A stretch of DNA of 44,790 nt. Origin: Caryophanales bacterium UBA4100. GTDB lineage: Bacteria > Bacillota > Bacilli > Paenibacillales > UBA4045. A program made the position numbers and the translations under genes. The stretch spans positions 487 through 45,276 of the forward strand of contig DFXU01000097.1 of assembly GCA_002383285.1 (NCBI GenBank), given 5' to 3'. The notes under the pieces were generated by a model. The model was not told where the DNA came from, ran no database searches, and saw only the letters and a list, made by a program, of their open reading frames with translations. Shown here piece after piece: positions 16,774 to 25,848 of this stretch. The stretch's first letter is position 1. Every line of letters starts with the position of its first letter.

Positions 16774-19095
16774 TCAAGAATTATCAATTTCGCTCTGCTT
16801 GCTTATAGTCAATATGGCTTCAATTAACTTAGCAGGCTGGGGCTTGTAGAATAGATAGCCTTGAATGTCTTGGCACTTATTCTCTCGCAGGAACAGCAAT
16901 TGTTCGTCTGTCTCCACGCCTTCTGCGATTGCCGTCAGATTCAGGCGGTCAGCAATGAGCAGCATAGCTAGAATAATGGCTTCGTCTTTAGGATCCTTGG
17001 AAATCCCATTCACGAAGGATCGATCAATCTTTATTTTGTTAACGGGCAGTCGCTTCAGATAACCTAGAGAGGAATATTGGGTACCGAAATCATCGATGGA
17101 GATGGTAATACCCATATTGCTTAATTCTTGGAGAGTGAGCAGCTTATCATCCTTCATGGCTATATTCTCTGTAATTTCCAGCTCTAAGTACTCTGGGTCA
17201 AGCTCCATCTCATCGAGAATAGCTTGAATACGTTTGGTTAGGTTGGTCTGTAGGAATTGCCTTGCTGATAAATTCACAGCAATTCGAATAGGAGGCAGTC
17301 CATCTCGCTGCCAAGCTTTACTCTGTGAGCAGACCTCCCGTAATATCCAATCTCCTAATGGTACGATTAGACCTGTATCCTCAGCGATTGGAATAAAGCT
17401 GCTCGGGGGTATCATGCCGAGCTTCGTATGGTTCCAACGGAGCAGTGCTTCTAGTCCAACGATCCGTCCTGTTTGTGCATCGACCTGAGGCTGATAATGA
17501 ATAAGAAATTCATCCCGCTCAAGAGCGCGACTCAGGCTGTTCTTGATTTCCATTGTAGCATCAGCATCGGGATTGAGGCTGCTGTCATAAAATCGGTATT
17601 GATTCTTTCCTTCATCCTTAGCACGATACATAGCCATATCTGCATTCATGATGAGCGTTGTAGCATTCTCTCCATGATCCGGGAAGAGCGCAATTCCGAT
17701 GCTAGTGGTAACAAAGTGCTCCGCATTATTCAGTATAAAGGGCTGATGGAATAAGTCATTCACTGACTGAGCGATTAGTCTCACTTGATCTGCATCAGTA
17801 ATTTCCGGTAGAATAATTGTAAATTCGTCCCCGCCGAATCGAGTGATGACCTCACCTTGAGTTAATAATCTTTGCAGCCTGCGGCCTACCTCCTTAAGCA
17901 GAATATCTCCATAGTAATGCCCAATTGTATCATTCGTCATCTTGAATTGATCGAGATCAAGGAAAAGTATGGCGATACGAGAAATCGTAGGCTCAGTTAC
18001 CAATAATTTGTTCTCCAAGTAGTCGTTAAAGTAAGCTCTATTATAGAGTCCCGTAACCGAGTCGTGGTATGCCATCTGTCGTACAGCTTGCTCCTTACTC
18101 TCTAATAAATCGTATTGCTCACGCAGCTCCTGCTCAGTCGAGGTGAGCTCATTATAGGTGGATTTCAGCTGCTTGTTGGTAAGCTCGAGATTTAGAGTTC
18201 GATCCTTCACTAACGCTTGCAGCTTCGCTCTCTGAGTAAATTGAACATAGAGGAAATATAGGATTAGAATCAAGCATAGAATGGAGGTAACTTGTACTCC
18301 CACAACCTTGGAATGCACGGAATCCAATCTGTCCTGCTTAGGGGATGCGGATATCTCCCACGTTCCTTCTGGTAATGGAACCAGATCGCGTAGAAGAGTA
18401 GAATCGAATAGCTTCGGATCACCCATAATAACTTGGTTGTTCGCCCTTACTGCAAGGTTAATTCCTTTGTAAGAATCGAAGAACCCGGCCTCTTGAAGAA
18501 TGGGAGGCACGTCAAGAACGACGGATACAAATCCCCAGAAGTGGTAACCCTTGTAGACAGATTGTCTGGATAACATTCCGAGGCCGCCTTGTGTCAATTC
18601 GAATGGGCCGAGAATCGTCATGTCGGGCATCTGCATCGTCCGCTCGGCATTAAGACGAACAACAGGATCGGGATGCGTCAGGAGATTAAGGTCTAATATA
18701 GCTTCATTACTTTTCAGAGGATATATGAATTTGGCGACCCCGCCTGGATATACAGAGAGGTTGCGAATACCAGCGGTCTTATGAATGAAGCGGGAGGCGA
18801 ATGCCTCGAACGAGGTTTGATTGATCTCATGATTATCATTAATCTCAGTCGTTACATAAGCATTAAGTCCATTGGAGAGCATGAGCCTACTTTCAATGAT
18901 TGAGGAAAGTGAGGATGTGGTGGCAGAAAGTTCAAATTCAGCGTTGTCGTAAACCTCACTGAGCAGGCGCTCTTTATAGAAATCTGAAACCCATATGATT
19001 GTGGTACCTAAGATAAGGGATACAACAATGAGGATAAACCAGATCCGAATAGGAGTTGTATAAGGTCTAGTGGTAAAAACGGATTGCATTAGCAT
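16774..19095 (-). CDS. Membrane-bound CHASE-GGDEF-EAL cyclic-di-GMP enzyme
   Basis: A 773-residue protein. An N-terminal membrane segment (residues ~17-37) is followed by a periplasmic-side CHASE-like sensor domain (~75-230), a second membrane segment (~262-282) and a charged coiled-coil linker. The GGDEF domain (~345-500) has intact TRFGGDEFTIILPE, so cyclase activity is plausible; the RxxD inhibitory site is replaced by TQGE. The EAL domain (~515-760) keeps EALLRW, NLSARQF, EITE, IDDFGTQYSSL, KIDRSFV, AEGVE and QGYLFYKP, all positions needed for phosphodiesterase activity. AGGGAGG precedes the ATG. It stands alone, 24 nt from the next minus-strand gene. Confidence 0.93.
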   Translation of the reverse strand: MLMQSVFTTRPYTTPIRIWFILIVVSLILGTTIIWVSDFYKERLLSEVYDNAEFELSATTSSLSSIIESRLMLSNGLNAYVTTEINDNHEINQTSFEAFASRFIHKTAGIRNLSVYPGGVAKFIYPLKSNEAILDLNLLTHPDPVVRLNAERTMQMPDMTILGPFELTQGGLGMLSRQSVYKGYHFWGFVSVVLDVPPILQEAGFFDSYKGINLAVRANNQVIMGDPKLFDSTLLRDLVPLPEGTWEISASPKQDRLDSVHSKVVGVQVTSILCLILILYFLYVQFTQRAKLQALVKDRTLNLELTNKQLKSTYNELTSTEQELREQYDLLESKEQAVRQMAYHDSVTGLYNRAYFNDYLENKLLVTEPTISRIAILFLDLDQFKMTNDTIGHYYGDILLKEVGRRLQRLLTQGEVITRFGGDEFTIILPEITDADQVRLIAQSVNDLFHQPFILNNAEHFVTTSIGIALFPDHGENATTLIMNADMAMYRAKDEGKNQYRFYDSSLNPDADATMEIKNSLSRALERDEFLIHYQPQVDAQTGRIVGLEALLRWNHTKLGMIPPSSFIPIAEDTGLIVPLGDWILREVCSQSKAWQRDGLPPIRIAVNLSARQFLQTNLTKRIQAILDEMELDPEYLELEITENIAMKDDKLLTLQELSNMGITISIDDFGTQYSSLGYLKRLPVNKIKIDRSFVNGISKDPKDEAIILAMLLIADRLNLTAIAEGVETDEQLLFLRENKCQDIQGYLFYKPQPAKLIEAILTISKQSEIDNS

Positions 19096-19119
19096 ATGTC
19101 CTCCCTAAGAAGTGTTCAA

Positions 19120-21141
19120 TTACAATAGAGCATTCCGGACGCTGAGAATATACTTGGCTGTATCGAGGGGATTAACGCCCCTTCGTTCACGTTCTGCTAT
19201 CACATCGGATGGACATTCCTCGTACCCATCGAAGAAGGTAGATAATGATGCTCGTCCCTTCGTTAGCGAACCTAGCTTTACCGCATAGTCTAGAGATGTT
19301 GCGACGGGCAGTCGTCCATGAATCGTCATTCTGTCACCCTGTTGAGATGGTGCTTCGAATTTAGCCCTCATTATAACGAGGTCACTCATTACCTTGCCTC
19401 CGAATTCCTCGGGTATGGATAGGCGAAACTGGAGAATAGGCTCCAGAAGCTTCGTGCCAATCTGATGTAGTCCATTCATGATGGCCATTGGCGTTGCGAC
19501 TACGAAGTCCAGTGGGTGAGTATGCCAGACATGGTGCTGTCCTTCTATGAGTGTAATGCGCAAGTCGACTACCTCCCAGCCGGAGAGTCCTTGCTGCAGA
19601 GCTTCTGGAACCCGACGAGCAACTTCATTCTGGTATTGCGGCAGTAAGTCCTCAGCACGTACCTCAGCATGATACTCTAGGCCCGAACCGAGCGGCAGCG
19701 GCTCCATCTTAAAGCGTAGAATCGCCCAGCATGGTTTAGGCATCGTATAAGCAATAAATCCCTCGCCAGCTTGACACAGTGTTTCCTTATAAATAACGGA
19801 GGGTTGGCTGAACGTAACCTGAAGTCCGAATCGGCTGTCGAGTAACCGGGACAATATCTCAAGCTGGATGGGACCCATCACCTTCAGATGCAATTCCCGT
19901 TCCTCCTGTAGCCATTGTAAGGCTAGCAATGGGTCTTCATCCTCTAGCTCTTGCAATGCAGCAATGACAAGGGGATAGTCTTGCTCATTCGCCCAATGTA
20001 CCTGTACAGTCAATAGTGGAACTGCCAGCTTCGCTTCTGCAGGAATGCTCTCACCGCTACCGAGTATGTCGCCGATCTGAACATGCTGCATGCCGCAGAC
20101 AGCCGCGATATCTCCCGCTTGAAGTAATCCGACATCCTCGGATTTGTGTCCATCGATTTTGCGAATTTGGGTTACCTTCACATCTAATTCCTGCGACAAA
20201 TTCCGCACGGTATCTCGATTGCGGATCGTTCCTTGGTATAATCGAACGAAGGCCATCCGACCCATCGTCTTATCTCTCTCTATCTTGAAGACAACACCTG
20301 ATACAGGAGCTGATGGTTGTCCAATTGGTGCCGGTAAGTATTCAATAATTCCATCTAGTAATTGTTTAATCCCAATCCCCTTACCAGAGGAACCATACAG
20401 TACGGGAAACAAGGAACCACGAATCGTCAGAGCTTGGAATTCTGACTTCCACACCTTGTGCAACGCTGTTGTATTCGGTACCCCTTCATTGAGGTAACGC
20501 TCGAGCAGGGCTTCCTCCGTCTGTGCCAATGTCTCTATCAATTCAGCCTGGGCGGCGTTAAAGAGAGAACCATAATCCTGATCAGCAGCCCGAGCGGGAA
20601 ATGTATCCCATAGGTCGTATGTGCCATCGAATGTCTCAGCCGTACCTTTCGCAATCTGCACAGGAGTCGCCTGCTGGGACAGAAGCTTACGGATATCACC
20701 CAGCACCCGCTTGTCATCCGCTCCGATTCGGTCCATCTTGTTCACATAGATAATAGTGGGAATGGATAGCTTCCGGAGAGCATGCCAGATGACCTCTGTT
20801 TGTGCTTGTACACCTTCTGCAGCAGATATAATCAGCACTGCACCGTCCATGACACGCATCGAACGTTCTACCTCTGAGAGAAAGTCTACATGACCAGGGG
20901 TATCTACCAAATTCACCGATATGTCCCTCCAATTGAACATGGTGGCTGCAGCGCGCACGGATATGCCTCGCTCACGCTCGACATCCAACGAATCCGTTTG
21001 CGAGGTACCTCGGTCAACATTGCCCAACATTCGGATGCGACCACTTTCATATAATAAATGCTCGGTCGTTGTCGTCTTACCCGCATCAACATGTGCAAAA
21101 ATTCCCACATTACGCCGAATTGTCTGATTCTCGATCGTCAT
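19120..21141 (-). CDS. TetM/EF-G-like ribosomal-protection GTPase family protein
   Basis: A 673-residue translational GTPase, slightly longer than TetM. The G motifs are all present: G1 AHVDAGKTT, the switch region ERERGIS, G3 DTPGH, G4 NKMD. EF-G-like domains II-V follow, with the domain IV/V part TPMAIMNGLHQIGTKLLEPIL. The loop that displaces tetracycline in TetM (around YSPVSTPADFR) is not recognisable here, and the C-terminus (FFDGYEECP, then RGVNPLDTAKYIL) differs. It is probably a chromosomal paralogue of the tetracycline-resistance proteins, and resistance should not be assumed. GGGGGT precedes the ATG; no leader-peptide attenuator is seen. Confidence 0.85.
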   Translation of the reverse strand: MTIENQTIRRNVGIFAHVDAGKTTTTEHLLYESGRIRMLGNVDRGTSQTDSLDVERERGISVRAAATMFNWRDISVNLVDTPGHVDFLSEVERSMRVMDGAVLIISAAEGVQAQTEVIWHALRKLSIPTIIYVNKMDRIGADDKRVLGDIRKLLSQQATPVQIAKGTAETFDGTYDLWDTFPARAADQDYGSLFNAAQAELIETLAQTEEALLERYLNEGVPNTTALHKVWKSEFQALTIRGSLFPVLYGSSGKGIGIKQLLDGIIEYLPAPIGQPSAPVSGVVFKIERDKTMGRMAFVRLYQGTIRNRDTVRNLSQELDVKVTQIRKIDGHKSEDVGLLQAGDIAAVCGMQHVQIGDILGSGESIPAEAKLAVPLLTVQVHWANEQDYPLVIAALQELEDEDPLLALQWLQEERELHLKVMGPIQLEILSRLLDSRFGLQVTFSQPSVIYKETLCQAGEGFIAYTMPKPCWAILRFKMEPLPLGSGLEYHAEVRAEDLLPQYQNEVARRVPEALQQGLSGWEVVDLRITLIEGQHHVWHTHPLDFVVATPMAIMNGLHQIGTKLLEPILQFRLSIPEEFGGKVMSDLVIMRAKFEAPSQQGDRMTIHGRLPVATSLDYAVKLGSLTKGRASLSTFFDGYEECPSDVIAERERRGVNPLDTAKYILSVRNALL

Positions 21142-21280
21142 TATTGTACCCCCGTATTCCCCATAAAGCTGTGTTCATTATATCATGATGGATCAGATAA
21201 GTTTATAAACATGTACGATCTGATTCGGATAAAAAGCATGAATGGTGGAATTATACTTGAAAAGGAGGTAATTGCATGCT

Positions 21281-21862
21281 ATGACCGAAAAACAGGAGGA
21301 AGCGATTAGGGAGTTAACGAATAGATTATCAGCTATTACTGATGATATGGCTCAATATTGGCAAACCTATTCACATATAGGGACATGGCAATTTTGGGCG
21401 ATATTGGCGTTATTTATAGTTCCGTTGATTGTTCTGGGATTTAAAGTGGATCGGCAGAGAGCGTTACTGATTGGATTCTATGGGTTTGCCATACACGTTA
21501 TTGCAACATATGTCGATTCATACGCAACGACCCATAGAATGTGGGAATACCCTTTCAAAAGCACGCCATTCTTTCCCACTAGTCTAGGCTTAGATACTTC
21601 TCTGATTCCTGTCATTTATATGCTGTTTTATCAATGGACGATCAAGAACCATAAGAATTATTATTTATATTTAGGGATACTCTGTCTTTTTTTTGCTTTT
21701 CTATTCAAGCCTTTGTTATCCTGGTTGGATTTATTCAAGCTGGTGGAGTCCAGTTACATAGCGTTGTTCATGTTTTACTTTACAGGTGGACTATTGGGTA
21801 AATGGGTAACCGACCTATTCAGGCTTATTCAAGAGCGGTCAGGAACACAAAGTAACATATAG
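21281..21862 (+). CDS. CBO0543-type membrane protein of unknown function
   Basis: A 193-residue protein with a short charged N-terminus and about five hydrophobic segments. Features such as GTWQFWAILALFIVP, HRMWEYPFK, SLIPVIYMLFYQW and a C-terminal KWVTDLFRLIQ resemble the CBO0543 family of small Bacillales/Clostridia membrane proteins. AAGGAGG (21262-21268) lies 12 nt before ATG 21281; an in-frame TTG at 21272 is too close. The next membrane-protein gene follows on the same strand, so the two may be co-transcribed. The function is not known. Confidence 0.75.
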   Translation: MTEKQEEAIRELTNRLSAITDDMAQYWQTYSHIGTWQFWAILALFIVPLIVLGFKVDRQRALLIGFYGFAIHVIATYVDSYATTHRMWEYPFKSTPFFPTSLGLDTSLIPVIYMLFYQWTIKNHKNYYLYLGILCLFFAFLFKPLLSWLDLFKLVESSYIALFMFYFTGGLLGKWVTDLFRLIQERSGTQSNI

Positions 21863-21993
21863 GGAAGATGTGTGCCACATAACGAGATCGCAAGTGTATA
21901 CCCAAGTAGAAAACAACCATACTAAGATTATTGAACTACTCATTCCAAAATTTGTTCTCCTTGTGGAAACAAATTCATAGGGGGAAAACCAAG

Positions 21994-22872
21994 TTGCTCC
22001 CACAGACATTACAGCTGCGTGTTCCTATACTGATGGAGAATGCCATCTGGTTTATGCTATTAGCAGGTCTAAGCTTTCTATTGCTTTTTTATACCTTTTG
22101 GAGAAAAAGAGATATTAAACTAATTGTATTATTCCTAGGTCTAGGTGCTATTGCCGGTCTTCTAGATAATGTGATTTTCATCTGGCTCGATAGCTACGAG
22201 TATTACCCAGGGATATTGGAGGATATTTATTATGATATGGTTTTAGGTGCATATTTCTCTCAAGTATATTACGTCTCATCCGTGGCTTTATTTATTGCTG
22301 CATTTCATATGCGGAATAGATGGATTATATTATTTGCTGCCATGTTTGTAGGCCTTGAATTCTTATTCTTAGCGCTTGGGATCTATAAGCTTAACTGGTG
22401 GCATAGTGGTTATACCGCTGTGGGTTTATCCATTTATTTTTGGTTATCGAAGAAGTGGTATTCGTCCTTGAAGCATGCCTACTCGGGATTTGTTAGGTGG
22501 TTTACGCTCTATTGCTTAAGCTACATAATCTTTATAAATCTAGTTGCGATCCCCCTTATTTCACATCATTATCATTTTGCAGGTGGTTGGTTCATCAATG
22601 CTTCGAGAGATGCTGTGGCTGTGCTTGTTGTAATTATGTTAATTAAAAGTGTTGTTATTATGCTTGCTTGTTATCACAGGCTACCTCGAATGATCATGGT
22701 GCTGTTTGTATTCATGATGTGGGTGAGCTATGCCGTCATGATCCGCCTTAATATTATGTCATTCAAGTATATTTGGGATTTAGCCTATTTTGCCATTATC
22801 GATGTTGTAGTACTGCTTGCTTGTTATTATCTAGATAAGGCATTGTTGAGGAAGCAAAGTGGTATAATGTGA
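21994..22872 (+). CDS. Polytopic membrane protein, not recognised
   Basis: A predicted ~292-residue protein with about eight hydrophobic segments and aromatic-rich loops (LDSYEYYPGILEDIYYD, YKLNWWHSGYTAVGL, SHHYHFAGGWF). I do not recognise a family; its style resembles the preceding CBO0543-type protein. The start is uncertain. The frame is open from TTG 21931; TTG 21994 lies 8 nt after AGGGGG and is preferred; ATG 22033 has no ribosome binding site but would begin right at the first membrane segment. The end of the gene contains the likely promoter of the helicase gene. Confidence 0.7.
   Translation: MLPQTLQLRVPILMENAIWFMLLAGLSFLLLFYTFWRKRDIKLIVLFLGLGAIAGLLDNVIFIWLDSYEYYPGILEDIYYDMVLGAYFSQVYYVSSVALFIAAFHMRNRWIILFAAMFVGLEFLFLALGIYKLNWWHSGYTAVGLSIYFWLSKKWYSSLKHAYSGFVRWFTLYCLSYIIFINLVAIPLISHHYHFAGGWFINASRDAVAVLVVIMLIKSVVIMLACYHRLPRMIMVLFVFMMWVSYAVMIRLNIMSFKYIWDLAYFAIIDVVVLLACYYLDKALLRKQSGIM
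22860..22868 (+). promoter_or_regulatory. Extended -10 promoter for the DbpA-like helicase gene
   Basis: TGGTATAAT (-10 at 22863-22868) lies 44 nt before the helicase start. The -35 region is poor, which is common for extended -10 promoters. Confidence 0.4.
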
Positions 22873-22912
22873 GCATGAATACGATAGATGTATTGTAGAA
22901 AGAGGCAAACCG

Positions 22913-24361
22913 ATGAGCGAGAACAGCTTTGAAATGTATGATTTAAGTGAGGATATTGTAAAAGCGTTAGATAGCTTGAAGTATGAGCAGCCAACCGAGG
23001 TTCAGAGGAAGGTTATACCGGTTGTGCTTGAGAAGAAGGATCTAATCGTAAAATCACAAACAGGCAGTGGGAAGACGGCCGCCTTCGGAATTCCGATATG
23101 CGAGCAAGTTGATTGGAATGAGAATAAGCCACAGGCGTTAGTTCTAACCCCAACTCGCGAGCTTGCAGTTCAAGTGAAAGAGGACATGACCAATATCGGA
23201 AGATTCAAACGTATTAAAGCGACGGCCATCTATGGTAAAGAGCCATTCGCGAAGCAATCAGCGGAATTAAAGCAGAAGAGCCATGTTGTTGTTGGGACTC
23301 CCGGTCGTGTGCTGGATCATATGAATAGAGGTACGATTGCCCTTGAGCGGTTGGAATATCTAGTTATTGATGAAGCCGATCTTATGCTCAGTATGGGATT
23401 TATCGAGCAGGTAGAAGCGATTATTAAGGAGCTGCCCAAGAAGAGGGTGACCCTGCTATTCTCTGCTACGTTACCAGAGGACATTGAGAATCTATGCCGT
23501 CGTCATATGAACAATCCCAACCGGATTGAGATTCAAGCTGCCGGAATCACAACGAGCACGATTAAGCATTCACTTGTGGAAGTGAGAGAAGCTGATAAGT
23601 TCGAACTGCTTAAGAATGTAACTATTGTTGAAAATCCAGAAAGCTGTATTATATTCTGCCGGACACAAGATCAAGTGGACAAGGTATATAAGCAGCTAGA
23701 GGAACTAGATTACCCCTGTGCTAAGATTCATGGCGGCATGGAGCAAGAGGATCGATTTGAGGTTATGAGTAATTTCAGAAGAGGAGAATTTCGATACTTG
23801 GTAGCTACAGATGTGGCGGCGAGGGGTATTGATATCGATAATATCACGCATGTGATTAATTATGATTTTCCGATGGAGAAGGAAAGTTATGTGCATCGTA
23901 CAGGGAGAACGGGACGTGCCGGTAATACGGGCAGAGCCATCTCATTCATCACTCCCCATGAGGATAAGTGGCTGGCTGAGGTTCAAGGATACATAGGGTT
24001 TGATATCCCTAGAATGGATGCTCCTACGAGAGATGAGGTTTCCAGCAAGAGAACGGCCTTTATCGTCAGAAGCAATAAGCAGCCTAGCCCCAAGAAGGCG
24101 AAGAATGAGCAGCTAAACAAGGGGATTATGAAGCTATTCTTTAATGGAGGCAAGAAGAAGAAGCTTAGAGCCGTTGACTTTGTAGGTACAATTGCTCGAA
24201 TAGATGGTGTAACCGTTGAGGATATTGGCATTATTACGATACAGGATGCGGTCACCTATGTAGAGATATTGAATGGCAAGGGTCCTCATGTGCTGCAGGC
24301 GATGAAGGATACGACGATTAAGGGTAAGCAGCTGAAGGTTTACTTGGCCAATAAATCGTAA
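22913..24361 (+). CDS. dbpA: DEAD-box RNA helicase, DbpA/YxiN family
   Basis: A 482-residue protein, matching the length of B. subtilis YxiN. The helicase core (residues 1-365) has the Q-motif region (YEQPTEVQ), Walker A QTGSGKT, PTRELA, GTPGR, DEAD, SAT, TDVAARGID and HRTGRTGRAG. The C-terminal ~75 residues (from LRAVDFVGTIARI to KGKQLKVYL) form the DbpA-type RNA-binding domain that recognises hairpin 92 of 23S rRNA. The expected role is ATP-dependent remodelling in large-subunit ribosome assembly. A GAAAGAGG ribosome binding site precedes the ATG. Confidence 0.94.
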   Translation: MSENSFEMYDLSEDIVKALDSLKYEQPTEVQRKVIPVVLEKKDLIVKSQTGSGKTAAFGIPICEQVDWNENKPQALVLTPTRELAVQVKEDMTNIGRFKRIKATAIYGKEPFAKQSAELKQKSHVVVGTPGRVLDHMNRGTIALERLEYLVIDEADLMLSMGFIEQVEAIIKELPKKRVTLLFSATLPEDIENLCRRHMNNPNRIEIQAAGITTSTIKHSLVEVREADKFELLKNVTIVENPESCIIFCRTQDQVDKVYKQLEELDYPCAKIHGGMEQEDRFEVMSNFRRGEFRYLVATDVAARGIDIDNITHVINYDFPMEKESYVHRTGRTGRAGNTGRAISFITPHEDKWLAEVQGYIGFDIPRMDAPTRDEVSSKRTAFIVRSNKQPSPKKAKNEQLNKGIMKLFFNGGKKKKLRAVDFVGTIARIDGVTVEDIGIITIQDAVTYVEILNGKGPHVLQAMKDTTIKGKQLKVYLANKS

Positions 24362-24452
24362 AGAATCACTGTGACGAATGTCGCTTGCTGACCAGCCTTA
24401 TTCATGATATTACTTAATTGAAAGTATATCGCTTGTTAGGAGGTTGGTCTTT

Positions 24453-24908
24453 ATGCAAGCACAGGATATTATGATTACCGAAGTGTTTAAGGTGAATGAG
24501 AAGGATACGGTTCGGTCCATCATCAAGACGTTTGTCGATAAACGAATCAGCGGTCTTCCAGTGGTCAATGATAAGAATGAGATTATTGCTTATGTTAGCG
24601 ATGGAGACATTATGCGATTTATCGGGAAGCATAAGGATTTGGTCATTGATGCATTTTATTTTGTTAGTATTCTTATGGGTGATGATGAGCAATTTGAGGA
24701 AAGGGTCCAAAGGATACTGGATTTAAATGTGATGGAGCTCGCTCAAAAAAAGGTGCAAAAAGTACAATGGCATACCGAGGTTGAGGATATTGCTGCAATC
24801 TTAGGTGAGAAGCGAATAAAAAAGCTGCCAGTAGTGCGTGATGGTGTACTAGTTGGGATTATTAGTCGTGGAGATATTATCAGGAATACGTTCAAGGGAC
24901 TGCTATAA
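24453..24908 (+). CDS. Two-CBS-domain protein
   Basis: A 151-residue soluble protein made of a CBS pair. The first domain begins MQAQDIMITEVFKVNEKDTVRSIIKTFVDKRISGLPVVN (shown here in part) with the hallmark SGLPVV and SDGDIMRF. The second has ADIAAILGEKRIKKLPVV-like EDIAAILGEKRIKKLPV and ISRGDIIR. CBS pairs usually bind adenosyl ligands and regulate a partner, but no partner domain is attached. TTAGGAGG at 24436-24443 fixes ATG 24453. A terminator follows. Confidence 0.9.
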   Translation: MQAQDIMITEVFKVNEKDTVRSIIKTFVDKRISGLPVVNDKNEIIAYVSDGDIMRFIGKHKDLVIDAFYFVSILMGDDEQFEERVQRILDLNVMELAQKKVQKVQWHTEVEDIAAILGEKRIKKLPVVRDGVLVGIISRGDIIRNTFKGLL

Positions 24909-24928
24909 TGATATAGAAGGATTAGCTT

Positions 24929-24964
24929 AGAGGCTGTGGTTGTAAGGAAACTGCGGCTTCTTTA
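24929..24964 (+). terminator. Terminator after the CBS-domain gene
   Basis: AGAGGCTGTGGTT (24929-24941) pairs with AACTGCGGCTTCT (24949-24961) across a short loop using several G-U pairs, followed by TTTAT. Confidence 0.6.
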
Positions 24965-25027
24965 TCCTATTCACACACAAGCATGAAGAGGTATGATCGT
25001 TTATTTACCAAGAGGGGAGGATCTGAT

Positions 25028-25783
25028 TTGCACACGAATTTGAGCTTGAGTAAGCAGCTTGAGGATGCGGGAATAAATAAGCGAGGAATTGTACTGATGC
25101 ATTCCTCGATGAAAAGTATAGGTGAGGTTGATGGTGGAGCGAATACGGTATTAGATGTACTCGTGGCGTATATGCGTGAAGGATTACTCGTTCTACCGAC
25201 GCATACGTGGTCTTATATTAACAAGGACAACCCTAAATTCTATGTGGAGACTTCGCCTTCATGCGTAGGTATATTACCTGAATTGTTCCGGTTACGCCCG
25301 GGAGTCGTGCGTTCTTACCACCCGACTCACTCCGTAGCGGCTTTGGGTCAGGATGCGGCTTCCTTCGTCGCTGGAGATGAGCATTGTGATACCCCTTGTA
25401 ACCGAGAATCGGTATGGGGTAAGCTCCTGGATCTAGAGGCAACGATATTATTAGTCGGTGTAGACATGCGTAGGAATACATTCATTCACGGCATTGAGGA
25501 ATGGATGGATATACCGGGCAGGTTAACGGATCATCATGAGGAACTATTTGCGGTCCTTGGTAATGGTACGGAGATTTCTATACCCTCTCGAAGACATCAG
25601 GGGCTGGATTGGTCCGCCCACTTCTGGAAGGTTGAGCACCGATTAGAGGAGCAGGGTGCAATCTATAAAGCACATTTCGGTGATGCCGATATGTGGGTGT
25701 GTAATACGGTGAAGATGATGGACATACTGTCAAATATGCTGCGAGAGAACCCTGATTTATTCTCGGATAATGAACCGATGTAG
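25028..25783 (+). CDS. AAC(3)-family aminoglycoside N-acetyltransferase-like protein
   Basis: A 251-residue protein of the AAC(3)/YokD family. Members transfer acetyl from acetyl-CoA to an amine, but many chromosomal members do not act on aminoglycosides. Motifs seen are VLMHSSMKSIGEVDGGA for CoA binding near residue 22, LPTHTWSY, YHPTHSVAALG with the conserved His, and NRESVWGKL. The start TTG 25028 is preferred over the upstream ATG 24983 because GGGGAGG (25014-25020) lies 7 nt before it. It stands between the CBS gene and a GIY-YIG gene, with no evidence of transfer. Confidence 0.88.
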   Translation: MHTNLSLSKQLEDAGINKRGIVLMHSSMKSIGEVDGGANTVLDVLVAYMREGLLVLPTHTWSYINKDNPKFYVETSPSCVGILPELFRLRPGVVRSYHPTHSVAALGQDAASFVAGDEHCDTPCNRESVWGKLLDLEATILLVGVDMRRNTFIHGIEEWMDIPGRLTDHHEELFAVLGNGTEISIPSRRHQGLDWSAHFWKVEHRLEEQGAIYKAHFGDADMWVCNTVKMMDILSNMLRENPDLFSDNEPM

Positions 25784-25848
25784 TCGTGCATATGACAGAG
25801 ATTTGTGATAGTATTTCACCATTAGTGATGAAGAGGACGTGTGTGTAG

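Noticed and set aside
21142..21280. Leader-peptide attenuator for the TetM-like gene
   Set aside because: The region before the gene shows no small ORF with paired stems like the tetM leader; the gene follows a simple ribosome binding site.
24903..24908. Promoter TATAAT at the end of the CBS-domain gene
   Set aside because: It is followed at once by a terminator hairpin and has no matching -35 box, so it is probably chance.
25028..25783. Calling the AAC(3)-like gene an acquired aminoglycoside-resistance gene
   Set aside because: It lies among ordinary chromosomal genes without mobile flanks, and YokD-type members are common in Bacillales without proven resistance.
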